A stretch of 33,345 nt of DNA from a virus: positions 1 to 33,345 of IMG/VR virus record IMGVR_UViG_3300044846_001967. One strand, 5' to 3'. Of the stretch, positions 14,775 through 22,150 are shown piece by piece (position 1 is the stretch's first letter; every line of letters begins with the position of its first letter). Both the position numbers and the translations under genes were made by a program. The notes under the pieces were generated by a model that worked only from the letters and a program-made list of their open reading frames with translations, did not search any database and was not told the DNA's origin.

Positions 14775-14987
14775 TTAAAACTGAGCCAAATATCGGCCGA
14801 TTTTTTCAAGGGTCCCCGAATGGAGTCCCTTTGCCTCATCACCTGAATACAGGTAGAGCCAAAGTTGATTTTGGTGTACCCCTGCCTGTTTGCTGAAATA
14901 ATTGAGAGTTACATCGTATCGCTCCATGTGTTTCAGGATTTTTTCCCTAATGATTTGGTTGATGTTTGCTAATTCCTTGGTAGTCAT
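14775..14987 (-). CDS. XRE/Cro-type DNA-binding protein
   Basis: A 70-residue protein that is almost entirely one helix-turn-helix domain: REKILKHMERYDVTLNYFSK, then QAGVHQNQLWLYLYSGDEA and TLEKIGRYLAQF. The layout (helix, turn, recognition helix around VHQNQLWLYL, C-terminal helices) fits Cro/C1-type repressors, which bind operators as dimers. It is the last gene of the early operon, directly before a terminator, so it may act on one of the nearby promoters. Confidence 0.75.
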   Translation of the reverse strand: MTTKELANINQIIREKILKHMERYDVTLNYFSKQAGVHQNQLWLYLYSGDEAKGLHSGTLEKIGRYLAQF

Positions 14988-14990
14988 AAT

Positions 14991-15239
14991 CTAAAATGGT
15001 AAATCATCATCCATACTATCCCCCATTGGTCTACGTTCAGGTGTCTCAGTTTTTTCCGATACATACGGCTCACTGATTGATACGCTGAAATACTTGATTC
15101 CTTTTTCGGACTCTCTGAGCCACAGGGCCACATCTAACTCCTGTCCGTTTACGTTAATGCCCCCTTTGTAATCGGGATGCGTTTGAGCGGTTTTTTTGTC
15201 GTTTTTGAAAATCGCTCCTTTGTTTGGTTTGTTTTGCAT
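14991..15239 (-). CDS. SSB-like small protein with acidic C-terminal tip
   Basis: An 82-residue protein with one compact domain (NKGAIFKNDKKTAQTHPDYK, then NVNGQELDVALWLRESEKG) resembling the DUF736-type fold, a linker, and a terminal DDDLPF. That ending mimics the acidic tip of bacterial single-stranded DNA-binding protein, which recruits repair and replication enzymes. Its place in the recombination/replication operon fits an ssDNA-binding or SSB-mimic role. The stop and the next start are separated by 3 nt. Confidence 0.6.
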   Translation of the reverse strand: MQNKPNKGAIFKNDKKTAQTHPDYKGGINVNGQELDVALWLRESEKGIKYFSVSISEPYVSEKTETPERRPMGDSMDDDLPF

Positions 15240-15240
15240 A

Positions 15241-15492
15241 TTACTGAATTAAAAAGATTACTATAAAACTGCCTATCATGTAGCCGATGGATAGCGCTAA
15301 GGCCATGTGAATGCGCTCCATCCAATTTTTGGACTCAATCATGTACCCTGCAAAAGGTAACGATAAAAATGGCCCTATCCCTGCGAAAAACAACATGCCT
15401 ATGATATTTTTTTCCGCCACGTAGGTGATGTAAAACGTGCTACCCACCTCGAGTATAAGGGCGCTCAGTCCGATGATTAGATATTTTTTCAT
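15241..15492 (-). CDS. Small membrane protein, three hydrophobic segments
   Basis: An 83-residue protein with hydrophobic stretches at about 4-24, 29-52 and 63-82, separated by a short charged turn (IESKNWMER). Segments such as GPFLSLPFAGYMIES look familiar from small membrane proteins of Bacteroidota phages, but I know no function. The start overlaps the stop of the preceding winged-helix gene (ATGA). Confidence 0.65.
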   Translation of the reverse strand: MKKYLIIGLSALILEVGSTFYITYVAEKNIIGMLFFAGIGPFLSLPFAGYMIESKNWMERIHMALALSIGYMIGSFIVIFLIQ

Positions 15493-15905
15493 ATCCCAAT
15501 ATATGACAGGTCCATATTTTCCTCGGATTTCAAGGCTTTGATTGTATCCACGCTCATCAGGTCATCGTATTCGCTGAGGCCACGTTCAATCCACTGCCTG
15601 AACTTTTCCTGTTTGCGTTTTTGGGCGATTTCCTTTCGGGCGCTTTCATTCGCCACGTACATGTAAATCGTGTACCATGATGAGTTGATTTGAAATTGAC
15701 CTGCCTCAAATACCAATCCCTCATCCGCGATTTGCGAGATGGTCGCGGTTAGTGTTTGATGGCTCATTCCCAGTGCATCCCTCATTTCGTAAATGGATGT
15801 ACCTGCTATCCCCGAATCCTGAACATATTTCAGGACCCGAGTGATGTTTGATTTTACGGCTCCGATTCGTATTTGTTCGAGCCATGTTTCTACTTTTGCT
15901 TTCAT
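15489..15905 (-). CDS. Winged-helix DNA-binding protein (MarR-like)
   Basis: A 138-residue protein. Residues 20-70 form a winged helix: RVLKYVQDSGIAGTSIYEM, then ALGMSHQTLTATISQIADEG as recognition helix and LVFEAGQF as wing. A charged helix (ARKEIAQKRKQEKFRQWIER) follows. Likely a phage transcription regulator or replication accessory. It lies between small early genes and overlaps the membrane-protein start. Confidence 0.65.
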   Translation of the reverse strand: MKAKVETWLEQIRIGAVKSNITRVLKYVQDSGIAGTSIYEMRDALGMSHQTLTATISQIADEGLVFEAGQFQINSSWYTIYMYVANESARKEIAQKRKQEKFRQWIERGLSEYDDLMSVDTIKALKSEENMDLSYIGI

Positions 15906-15935
15906 ATCATTTTCATTTAGTTAATGGGGTAAAAA

Positions 15936-16196
15936 TTACCCCTTATTCTTTATTGATTTGTTAAAGGTTTCGTTGTAGTATTGTTCTCCATCATCTTTTA
16001 TTTCATCACAATTTGGGTCATAATAATATGCATCCATCATCTGCTCTTTCTCCATCTCTTTGGCTTGCTTTAAAACATTAGATAATTCATTAAGCATTTG
16101 ATAAACTGATATATTACCTTTTGTTTTTTTTATTTCTAATCGCATTGCTTCTTCAGCATACCACTCTACTGCTGTTTGTTGTTTTTCTGTTTTCAT
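15936..16196 (-). CDS. Small conserved phage protein (AVEW/YYNET type), copy 2
   Basis: An 86-residue protein with QTAVEWYAEEAM, QAKEMEKEQMMDAY and EQYYNETFNKS. It is a clear paralogue of the protein at 10729-10944, sharing the AVEW start, the QAKEME centre and the YYNET end. Function unknown. The region around it is more AT-rich than its neighbours, which may point to separate acquisition. Confidence 0.75.
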   Translation of the reverse strand: MKTEKQQTAVEWYAEEAMRLEIKKTKGNISVYQMLNELSNVLKQAKEMEKEQMMDAYYYDPNCDEIKDDGEQYYNETFNKSIKNKG

Positions 16197-16225
16197 TGTT
16201 CTTGTTGTTTATTGTTTAATTTGGT

Positions 16226-16444
16226 TTAATTAATTACTATTTCGTACTCGTTTAATATATCAAAAAATCGGTTTTGCATTGATTCAACGGCCTTGTACTC
16301 GGACTCGTTTAATTCGCCGTATTTCAGGGCGTTTCGCAGTTCCTTTTTGATGTCCCAAAGTGCATTATACATCTCATTCGCTTTGACTGAGTTCCTGTAT
16401 TCGTACTCATCCTCGGGTAGGTTAAATTCAATTATTACTTTCAT
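16226..16444 (-). CDS. Small helical protein, unknown function
   Basis: A 72-residue acidic protein with MKVIIEFNLPEDEYEY, AMYNALWDIKKELRN-like helices and a C-terminal FFDILNEYEIVIN. I chose ATG 16444, since the 12 upstream codons lie inside the zinc-ribbon gene; a 17-nt overlap remains. The start resembles that of other small phage proteins (VIIEFNLPED), but no function can be assigned. Confidence 0.65.
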   Translation of the reverse strand: MKVIIEFNLPEDEYEYRNSVKANEMYNALWDIKKELRNALKYGELNESEYKAVESMQNRFFDILNEYEIVIN

Positions 16445-16613
16445 CTCTCTCGTTTTTTGGTTTACAACTTGTATACACATTCACTCCAATCACTCCGCAC
16501 TCCTGATTTGGGCAATCCAAAATTGACACGATGCCCTCCTCATCTAAAAAATACTCATCAAAATCGGCATCGCTTTGCCATATTAACTCGCTTTCGCAGT
16601 TGTAACATTTCAT
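16428..16613 (-). CDS. Small zinc-ribbon-like protein
   Basis: A 61-residue protein with two Cys pairs, CYNC at 3-6 and CPNQEC at 34-39, the spacing of a small zinc ribbon, and an acidic middle (DADFDEYFLDEE). The start overlaps the exonuclease stop (ATGA), so it is co-translated with the recombination genes. Function unknown; small zinc ribbons commonly bind nucleic acid or protein. Confidence 0.65.
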   Translation of the reverse strand: MKCYNCESELIWQSDADFDEYFLDEEGIVSILDCPNQECGVIGVNVYTSCKPKNERDESNN

Positions 16614-17335
16614 ATCCGTTGATTTAAGTTGGTTAAATACTCGTCATAAATTTTACGGGCCTCCTCGACCCTGCGCTGAATGTCCTCGATTACTGCCTCG
16701 TTTCGTTCTATCCTAAAAATCCTTATGCGTTTTTCCTCAGGTATGGAGTCAAATACAAGTTGATTTTGCGCCTTTTCCTCTCCGATTTCCAACATCTCAT
16801 CAAATGATTTTCCGTGGTATGCAGGTAACGGATGCAGGTTGTATGCAATTTTTTCCGCCTCCTTGTATACCATGTGCGATGGAGCCGATGTCAAGGTATA
16901 AATCAGGTACGAGAATTTGTACCCACTCAACCACATGTATGTTTGCAGTTGGTGATAGTAATCCATATTTGTGACCCCATCATTAAACCAAGGAAAAGTT
17001 GTCCCATCCCATGAATTTTTTACATCGATTAGATACCCGTTATCAAGTACATCAGGCTCACCCGTCACCCATTGATTTGTGAGACGTTTTTTCGGCTTTT
17101 GCAGGTCGATTTCCCATCCTGTTACCCGTTTAATCATCTCAAGTGATTCGGCCTCGTTTATGATGCCCTTTTCGATGTGTTTTGATGTCACATGTTTGTT
17201 GATTCCGAACTCATTAAACAGGACCGCATCCTGAATACATTTAAGGGCCGTTTGTCCCCAATCCTCCTTACCTCTACCCTTTGTCATGAGCGCCCCAACT
17301 TGAGACGCCCTGACTAACCAATTTTGACCACTCAT
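16610..17335 (-). CDS. YqaJ-like recombination exonuclease
   Basis: A 241-residue PD-(D/E)xK nuclease. The motifs are INEAE (E61), VTGEPDVL (D95), YLIDVKNSWD (D104, K106) and a downstream YYHQLQTYMW with Gln, all expected for YqaJ/lambda-exonuclease proteins. It would degrade one strand at double-strand ends and load the annealing protein encoded directly upstream (stop and start overlap, ATGA). The C-terminal 60 residues are helical. Confidence 0.9.
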   Translation of the reverse strand: MSGQNWLVRASQVGALMTKGRGKEDWGQTALKCIQDAVLFNEFGINKHVTSKHIEKGIINEAESLEMIKRVTGWEIDLQKPKKRLTNQWVTGEPDVLDNGYLIDVKNSWDGTTFPWFNDGVTNMDYYHQLQTYMWLSGYKFSYLIYTLTSAPSHMVYKEAEKIAYNLHPLPAYHGKSFDEMLEIGEEKAQNQLVFDSIPEEKRIRIFRIERNEAVIEDIQRRVEEARKIYDEYLTNLNQRI

Positions 17336-17934
17336 ATCGATGCGATTGTGTCGATTTGACTTGATGTGAGCGCATATTTCGATTTGGCCTCATCTACCGA
17401 AATTGTACCTCCGTTGATGGCTCCGCATAACCGAATGAACTCCGCATCATTCAATGACCTTTTGGATGTCGTTTTGATTTGCTCACCTGATGCATCCGTG
17501 TCCTTGTCAGTCACTATCCCCAAAATCGATGAGATGGAATACCTGCGCAAATAACTAATCGCCGACCCGAGGACCTGAAAATCATTCATACCCTTTAGGA
17601 CCACTCCCTCAGGGATGTCGATGCTCGATTCGAGGGTCTCGCCAGTGTCGATGTGAAAAACAATCGTACGGACTTTGTTCCCATCCAATGGCTGAGAGAA
17701 TCCCAATCGGTATTTGGCCAATATCGGATTGATTATGTTCAGGATAGTCGGTAGGTCCGCGTAGGTGTACCCGTACCCTTTTGTTTGTTGCGCTATTACA
17801 GGGCATTCCTGCTGAAATCCTGCAATGGCTTGTTTGATGTTTGTCGGAGCCGTTTGCTCGATAAATGGCACCGCCACCTCGCGCATAGGGTCATGCTCCT
17901 GTACCCTCTCTACTTGTTGCTTTGTTCTACTCAT
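17332..17934 (-). CDS. erf: ERF-family single-strand annealing protein
   Basis: A 200-residue recombinase. Family features: YTYADLPTILNIINPILAKY, LGFSQPL, and the conserved LGSAISYLRRYSISSILGIV followed by DKDTDASG. It anneals complementary single strands together with the YqaJ exonuclease that follows. The C-terminal 50 residues are a linker and a small helical end. A TAAATTTG box at 17958-17965 lies 24 nt upstream. Confidence 0.9.
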   Translation of the reverse strand: MSRTKQQVERVQEHDPMREVAVPFIEQTAPTNIKQAIAGFQQECPVIAQQTKGYGYTYADLPTILNIINPILAKYRLGFSQPLDGNKVRTIVFHIDTGETLESSIDIPEGVVLKGMNDFQVLGSAISYLRRYSISSILGIVTDKDTDASGEQIKTTSKRSLNDAEFIRLCGAINGGTISVDEAKSKYALTSSQIDTIASI

Positions 17935-17957
17935 GATTATGAATTAATTAATTATTA

Positions 17958-17965
17958 CAAATTTA
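17958..17965 (-). promoter_or_regulatory. Possible -7 box (TAAATTTG) before erf
   Basis: A perfect TAnnTTTG match at the end of the ninG-like gene, with an expected start about 20 nt before the erf ATG. It overlaps the ninG stop, has no -33 element and could be chance. Confidence 0.3.
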
Positions 17966-18520
17966 ACTTTTTTTCGTTAATGCTCTACATTTTACCCTAT
18001 ATTTTGTATAGATTTCGAGCAATTCATCCCGTGTAAATTTACGGGTCTCATTTGACTGCGAATCGAGTCGGTCGAGTTCGTCAGGTCCGATGCGTTGTGT
18101 GATGTTTTTCCTATACTCCAATAGGTTTCCGTGTAAGTCACGATTACAACGTACGCACTGCCCGTGTACATTCGACTCGTCAAATCGTAGCGCCCAATGG
18201 TTATTTGCATTGTAAAAATGCCCTGCATCAAATTTTCTCCCTGCCAGTGAGGTACCGCAGGATACACATCCCTGATTCTCATCCCTAAGGCGTATGAACT
18301 GATTGAAAATCACCTGAGCCTTTTTGACCCAATCCTGAATCGTCATAAGGTCGTTTTTTATTGTTTTGAACCTTTTACGCTGATTTTTGGCCTCATTTGC
18401 TTTGATTTGCCGTAGTTTCTCGAGTGCCTCTAGGTATTTGCACTCCTGACCCCAACAAACGCGCTCTAATCGGCTAAAACGAGGCTCAAATTCATTTTTG
18501 CATATCTTACACCGCTTCAT
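17963..18520 (-). CDS. ninG: NinG/Rap-like recombination protein
   Basis: A 185-residue protein. N-terminal zinc site: CKIC (C4, C7) with C22 and C27. After a Lys/Arg-rich helix comes the nuclease-like core CVSCGT (C85, C88), FDAGHFYNANN (H101), LRFDESNVHGQCVRCNRDLH (C122, C125) and GNLLEYR. These match lambda NinG (Rap), a Holliday-junction endonuclease with a zinc-finger/HNH-type site. It sits between the helicase and the annealing protein in a compact operon. Confidence 0.93.
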   Translation of the reverse strand: MKRCKICKNEFEPRFSRLERVCWGQECKYLEALEKLRQIKANEAKNQRKRFKTIKNDLMTIQDWVKKAQVIFNQFIRLRDENQGCVSCGTSLAGRKFDAGHFYNANNHWALRFDESNVHGQCVRCNRDLHGNLLEYRKNITQRIGPDELDRLDSQSNETRKFTRDELLEIYTKYRVKCRALTKKS

Positions 18521-18819
18521 AATGTGATTTTTTCCATCAAAGATGCGTTTTTTTGCCTTAACTCCCTCACCTCGGCCTCGAGTTTGATGGTAGCCAAATG
18601 ATTTGCGCTGAGGGTCCGTTCAAGGATTCCCCATTCATCGCGGACCAATCGGATAAACTCACACGCCTCGAGTGAAATCCTTTGCGCCTCGGTCATGGAT
18701 TTTATCAGGTCCTTTCGGTTTGGATGATTTTCCTCAATTTCCTCCTTACTCATTTTGATGCGATGGAATAAAAAATCCGTTTGCATTTGGATTCTCAACA
18801 TGTACAATTCTCTATCCAT
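18517..18819 (-). CDS. Small helical protein next to the helicase
   Basis: A 100-residue, almost fully helical protein with a C-terminal coiled coil (LATIKLEAEVRELRQKNASL). It is encoded directly after the helicase (2 nt gap) and overlaps the ninG-like start (ATGA). It could be a helicase partner or loader, but no family is recognised. Confidence 0.7.
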   Translation of the reverse strand: MDRELYMLRIQMQTDFLFHRIKMSKEEIEENHPNRKDLIKSMTEAQRISLEACEFIRLVRDEWGILERTLSANHLATIKLEAEVRELRQKNASLMEKITL

Positions 18820-18821
18820 GA

Positions 18822-19709
18822 TTAAAATTTGAATGTGTTTAGTGTTTGTCTTTTTGGCCTGTACGTTGCCAGTGCATCTATCCCCTGAATTACAAATCCG
18901 AGGCCCTTATTGAACTCGCACAAAATTGGCTCATTCAATCGATTGATGGCGCCCCCTGTTTCCGTGTCCTTGATTTTTTCGGCGCTGAACATGGTGTAGT
19001 ATTTCATCGATTCATGTTTGATTAATCGGTGAATAATGAACATATCGTCACACCTGTTCAAAAACGCCTTGCCTCCCTCAATATGGTCCTTGAGGGGCGG
19101 TTTGAGATGCCCTTTCCAATCTCCATCCGTGTACAGGTTTCCTCCCCTCCCTGATTCCGATGTCGGATGCGTATTGATGTAGATGGTTTTTCCCGTGCGA
19201 TTACAAAAATCACGGGCCATATTCAAAAATCGGTAGTTACCCTCATACGTCATATCGCGGTCCAATCCTGTAAATGGGTCGATGAGACAGGCATCCGCCT
19301 CCGACTCCGAAAAAACTCTCAGGAGCGCATCAGGTTTGTACAGGAGTTTATTGTCAACGAACTCGAAAAACTGCTCGATGTAAATTGATGTCGATATGAT
19401 TTCCTGTTCGGTCAAATCGGTGAACTTTACACCCCGATACATTTGAATCATATCCCTAAGAATTTGCCCCTTGGAATTTTCTCCCATCCACAAAATGAAC
19501 TTGAGGTCATGTGCTATGGCCAGTGTCAAAAAGTACCATGTAATAAAGTACGATTTTCCCACGTTATCATGACCGAGAATGATGTTCATTTGTGAGCGCT
19601 TGAATCGGATGTGTTCATCGATTGCACATCCTATCCCGAGGCCCTGTTTTATACGCCCGTTTTTGACATCCAAAAGATAGTCAGTGACGTCACCTGCTTT
19701 TTGAATCAT
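18822..19709 (-). CDS. RecA-fold ATPase, probable replicative helicase (RepA/DnaB-like)
   Basis: A 295-residue ATPase. Walker A GHDNVGKS at 46-53, Walker B ACLIDPFTGLD from 140, and a further conserved INTHPTSE at 178-185. The fold matches AAA_25/RepA-type hexameric helicases that unwind DNA at phage origins. It lies directly after a replication initiator-like gene, overlapping it by 20 nt. A C-terminal tail (PKRQTLNTFKF) could bind partners. Confidence 0.85.
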   Translation of the reverse strand: MIQKAGDVTDYLLDVKNGRIKQGLGIGCAIDEHIRFKRSQMNIILGHDNVGKSYFITWYFLTLAIAHDLKFILWMGENSKGQILRDMIQMYRGVKFTDLTEQEIISTSIYIEQFFEFVDNKLLYKPDALLRVFSESEADACLIDPFTGLDRDMTYEGNYRFLNMARDFCNRTGKTIYINTHPTSESGRGGNLYTDGDWKGHLKPPLKDHIEGGKAFLNRCDDMFIIHRLIKHESMKYYTMFSAEKIKDTETGGAINRLNEPILCEFNKGLGFVIQGIDALATYRPKRQTLNTFKF

Positions 19710-20361
19710 TGATTTGTTTCATTACGTTGTTATACAAATCATCCGATGTATCCTGAGTCGTTTGTTTGGGTCCTGAGAATTTGTTTTGATTCCGTTCCCA
19801 TGTGTTCAGGCGCCTCGCCATGTCGAATACCTTTTCCATCTCAAATCGCATCCTGTCGGACTTGAGTGATTTTTCGGTCCAATAGAGATAAAAATCATTA
19901 CACATCGCTTTGTTTTCAGGAGTCACAAATTTGGAAAGTTCATCTATAAATATATTCTTTCTTTCTTTATATTCTTTAGATGAATTTTTTTGCGATTTTT
20001 CTGCTATTTTTTCTCGATTTTTTGGCGATTTCACATTTGCCTCAATCCCTTGGTAGTCCTCGTAATTAGCGATTTTTATACGAGTCGCTATTTTTTCATT
20101 GATTATGACCACCATTCCATCCGCCTCAAGTAGGCCCAAAAATGACCTCGCCTTGGTATACGAGCAATTCCATCTACGTGCCAAGGTTTGATAACTGCGC
20201 AGGATTTCACCTCGCTCCACGGCAAATAATTGATTATTGATTACGCACCTGCTCGGCTCGTAATTAGCCATGCCAATCAAGTCAATCCATGCCTTAAAAT
20301 ACCACGGGTCATCAAATACCCAATGGTTAAAAATCCGCCTATCTAATTTGATAAAACTCAT
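19690..20361 (-). CDS. Replication initiator-like protein (DnaD/replisome organiser type)
   Basis: A 223-residue protein. Residues 1-95 look like the N-terminal winged helix of phage replisome organisers: LDRRIFNHWVFDDPWYFKAW, RGEILRSYQTLARRWN, SYTKARSFLGLLEADGMV. A Lys/Glu/Asn-rich linker (110-135) and a C-terminal helical part follow. Such proteins bind the origin and load the helicase, which here is the next gene. The origin often lies inside this type of gene; I see no convincing iterons. Confidence 0.8.
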   Translation of the reverse strand: MSFIKLDRRIFNHWVFDDPWYFKAWIDLIGMANYEPSRCVINNQLFAVERGEILRSYQTLARRWNCSYTKARSFLGLLEADGMVVIINEKIATRIKIANYEDYQGIEANVKSPKNREKIAEKSQKNSSKEYKERKNIFIDELSKFVTPENKAMCNDFYLYWTEKSLKSDRMRFEMEKVFDMARRLNTWERNQNKFSGPKQTTQDTSDDLYNNVMKQINDSKSR

Positions 20362-20588
20362 GACATTTTTGATTTGTGAATGAATACTATTCGGTCCTTT
20401 TCGTACCTGATTTTAGCGCCCTTTCGGACAGGCATGTGTACGTGATAATTATAATCGGCTTTTTTGAAATTTGTGGCCCTTGATTGTACCCCTTTTTGCA
20501 GGTAGTGACTAATGTCCTTTAGCACGTATTCAAGATACACAAAATCATTCAGGTCGATTTCCACCTCAATTTTGATTCGTGTCCTCAT
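20358..20588 (-). CDS. Small protein, unknown function
   Basis: A 76-residue basic protein (TRIKIEVEIDLNDFVYLEYV, then VRKGAKIRYEKDRIVFIHKS). The stop overlaps the start of the initiator-like gene (ATGA) and its start overlaps the previous gene by 23 nt. An alpha/beta fold is likely; no family recognised. Confidence 0.65.
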   Translation of the reverse strand: MRTRIKIEVEIDLNDFVYLEYVLKDISHYLQKGVQSRATNFKKADYNYHVHMPVRKGAKIRYEKDRIVFIHKSKMS

Positions 20589-20766
20589 CCGTAACGATTT
20601 TGAATGTCATCACCTCGCCAGTGCCACGATGTTTTTTTGTCTCGATGATTACATCGATTTGCTTGTCATCCCAATAGATGATTGTACCGAATTTACGGCC
20701 GTTTCTTTTACATTCTTGAGTATCCTTATCGAATGTGAACTTGTTTGGTTGCTTGGTTTGTTTCAT
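20566..20766 (-). CDS. Small protein, unknown function
   Basis: A 66-residue Lys/Asp-rich protein with KFGTIIYWDDKQIDVIIETK and EVMTFKIVTDEDTNQN, suggesting a small beta fold. It overlaps the following gene by 23 nt and is read from ATG 20766. Function unknown. Confidence 0.6.
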   Translation of the reverse strand: MKQTKQPNKFTFDKDTQECKRNGRKFGTIIYWDDKQIDVIIETKKHRGTGEVMTFKIVTDEDTNQN

Positions 20767-20911
20767 GTCGTTTTGCTTTACAAATTAATAAATAGAGGCC
20801 CACATTAAATGAGCCTCCTTTGTCGTGAGTGAATGATTGGCGCTCCCACCATGCCACCATATCCCCAAGGGTCATGTGACTTGATTTTCCGTGTTTATAT
20901 GCCGTTGGCAT
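20726..20911 (-). CDS. Small protein, doubtful extent
   Basis: An open frame of about 61 residues overlapping both neighbours. The middle (MTLGDMVAWWERQSFTHDKG, then GSFNVGLYLLICKAK) looks like protein, while the last part overlaps the next gene and may be fortuitous. Starts at 20911 or 20875 are equally possible. Without it there would be a 128-nt gap. Confidence 0.4.
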   Translation of the reverse strand: MPTAYKHGKSSHMTLGDMVAWWERQSFTHDKGGSFNVGLYLLICKAKRHETNQATKQVHIR

Positions 20912-21215
20912 CGTTGTACAATTCATCGCTTATGTATTTGATTAGATTTAATATCGTTGAGCCGTTAAAATATGGGATGGGTAAAATTCCGAATTTTTCA
21001 TGAACTATCTTGACCAAAGATACATTTATCGGATGATATTCGTATCCTGATTCAACCACATATCCGCCCTCGGAAATTTCGACCCACTCCCGATGGAGGT
21101 CATATTCAAATTGGATGCTGATTCCCCCCTGTTCATCCACCGCCTCCAAATTGCACAATCTCACATCGATTGATAATACATCCATCTCGTTATACGCATA
21201 ATCTCGCTTTTCCAT
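20895..21215 (-). CDS. Hypothetical early protein
   Basis: A 106-residue acidic protein with VLSIDVRLCNLEAVDEQG, WVEISEGGYVVESGYEYHP and LIKYISDELYND. Beta-rich N-terminal half and helical end; no family recognised. It lies in the row of small early genes, 17 nt after the preceding gene. Confidence 0.65.
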   Translation of the reverse strand: MEKRDYAYNEMDVLSIDVRLCNLEAVDEQGGISIQFEYDLHREWVEISEGGYVVESGYEYHPINVSLVKIVHEKFGILPIPYFNGSTILNLIKYISDELYNDANGI

Positions 21216-21232
21216 GACTTTCTCGGTGTTAG

Positions 21233-21694
21233 TTAGTAGATTCCATCTAAATCGGGTCCAACGTCTCCCTGAGAGCCTGAAATCGCCTCCTGTGACTCCT
21301 CGGCTTTTGACCGCTCAATCTCCTCAGCGTATTTGATTTCGTTATTTACCTCATCGATGGCCGATTGTAGGTTGTTCCTGAGTCCTTTTCCGAGGTTATA
21401 ACCATCTAAATGGATACTCTCCAAATGTATCTCGTTATTGTACCTGATGCTGAACTCGGCCGAGTCATAATCGATGGGGTCATAATCCTCAATGCAGTCG
21501 ACTAAGTTGTCAAGGAAATGCTCGACCCATTCATCAGGGATGTGAGCGCGATTCATGGTAGGCTCAGGCATCTCGATGCTTTGCAGGATTTTAATCACAT
21601 CCTGAGGGGTGAATAATGATGCCGTCAATGGTGACGGATTTGAGGCGATTTCAGTCATCACCTCGATTGCTTTGGTTAACGTGTATTTTTCCAT
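21233..21694 (-). CDS. Hypothetical early acidic protein
   Basis: A 153-residue acidic protein from ATG 21694. An in-frame open stretch extends to 21730 but lies in the leader hairpin described at 21712-21730. It contains LTKAIEVMTEIASNPSPL, PDEWVEHFLDNLVDCIEDYD and a helical, Glu-rich end. A low-complexity tail (SGSQGDVGPDLDGIY) closes it. Function unknown. Confidence 0.65.
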   Translation of the reverse strand: MEKYTLTKAIEVMTEIASNPSPLTASLFTPQDVIKILQSIEMPEPTMNRAHIPDEWVEHFLDNLVDCIEDYDPIDYDSAEFSIRYNNEIHLESIHLDGYNLGKGLRNNLQSAIDEVNNEIKYAEEIERSKAEESQEAISGSQGDVGPDLDGIY

Positions 21695-21711
21695 TTTGAT
21701 TTTGTTTTTGT

Positions 21712-21735
21712 ATGCGTTACGGATGCGCATCCCCC
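21712..21735 (-). promoter_or_regulatory. Leader hairpin, copy 2
   Basis: On the minus strand a G run, then ATGCG (21730-21726), a 9-nt loop CATCCGTAA, and CGCAT (21716-21712), ending 17 nt before the ATG at 21694. It matches the hairpin at 22121-22139 with a changed but still paired closing base pair. Confidence 0.55.
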
Positions 21736-21763
21736 TGTTTAATTAATGTTTGGTTTTAATCTC

Positions 21764-21994
21764 CTAAAAAATATACTTAATGTTTTTATGTGCTTTGAGT
21801 AGCATCCTGACCGCCACAACTTGGCATCGGAGCGCCTCTAATTTATCGAATTTCCCCTCATCTAATTGCTCCCTGTATCCAATGATGTCAAAATGCATGT
21901 CATTGTGATGAATCGTGGTAAATTCCAATAAGTGATATTTGATGCTATTGTACTCCTTGATGAGTTCCTCCATTTCGTGTTTAATTGAGTCCAT
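21764..21994 (-). CDS. Hypothetical early helical protein
   Basis: A 76-residue helical protein with His-rich FTTIHHNDMHFDIIGYREQL, then LEALRCQVVAVRMLLKAHKN. The ATG at 21994 follows the previous stop by 4 nt. Function unknown. Confidence 0.65.
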   Translation of the reverse strand: MDSIKHEMEELIKEYNSIKYHLLEFTTIHHNDMHFDIIGYREQLDEGKFDKLEALRCQVVAVRMLLKAHKNIKYIF

Positions 21995-21998
21995 AAGA

Positions 21999-22100
21999 TT
22001 AAAAATTTAAGATTAAGTAAGTGATTAAATTGTAGGCCCCTGCTCCAAGGATGACAAGGCCCAAAAAGTCGCGTATCGCTTTGATAAATTCCTGTTTCAT
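21999..22100 (-). CDS. Short membrane peptide
   Basis: A 33-codon frame: a charged amphipathic start (MKQEFIKAIRDF) and one hydrophobic segment (LGLVILGAGAYNLITYLIL). It exactly fills the space between two other genes, 20 nt after a leader hairpin. The single-pass form and the fit to the gap support it. Function unknown. Confidence 0.55.
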   Translation of the reverse strand: MKQEFIKAIRDFLGLVILGAGAYNLITYLILNF

Positions 22101-22120
22101 GTTGCTTTGATTAAAAAAAT

Positions 22121-22145
22121 GTGCGTTATGGATGCGCACCCCCCG
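22121..22145 (-). promoter_or_regulatory. Leader hairpin, copy 1
   Basis: On the minus strand a G run, then GTGCG (22139-22135), a 9-nt loop CATCCATAA, and CGCAC (22125-22121), 20 nt before the ATG at 22100. See copy 2 at 21712-21735. Confidence 0.55.
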
Positions 22146-22150
22146 TGTTA

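Noticed and set aside
21721-21732. 12-nt palindrome GGATGCGCATCC as a restriction or operator site
   Set aside because: The matching place in the other leader hairpin is not palindromic, whereas the 5-bp stem with 9-nt loop is kept in both.
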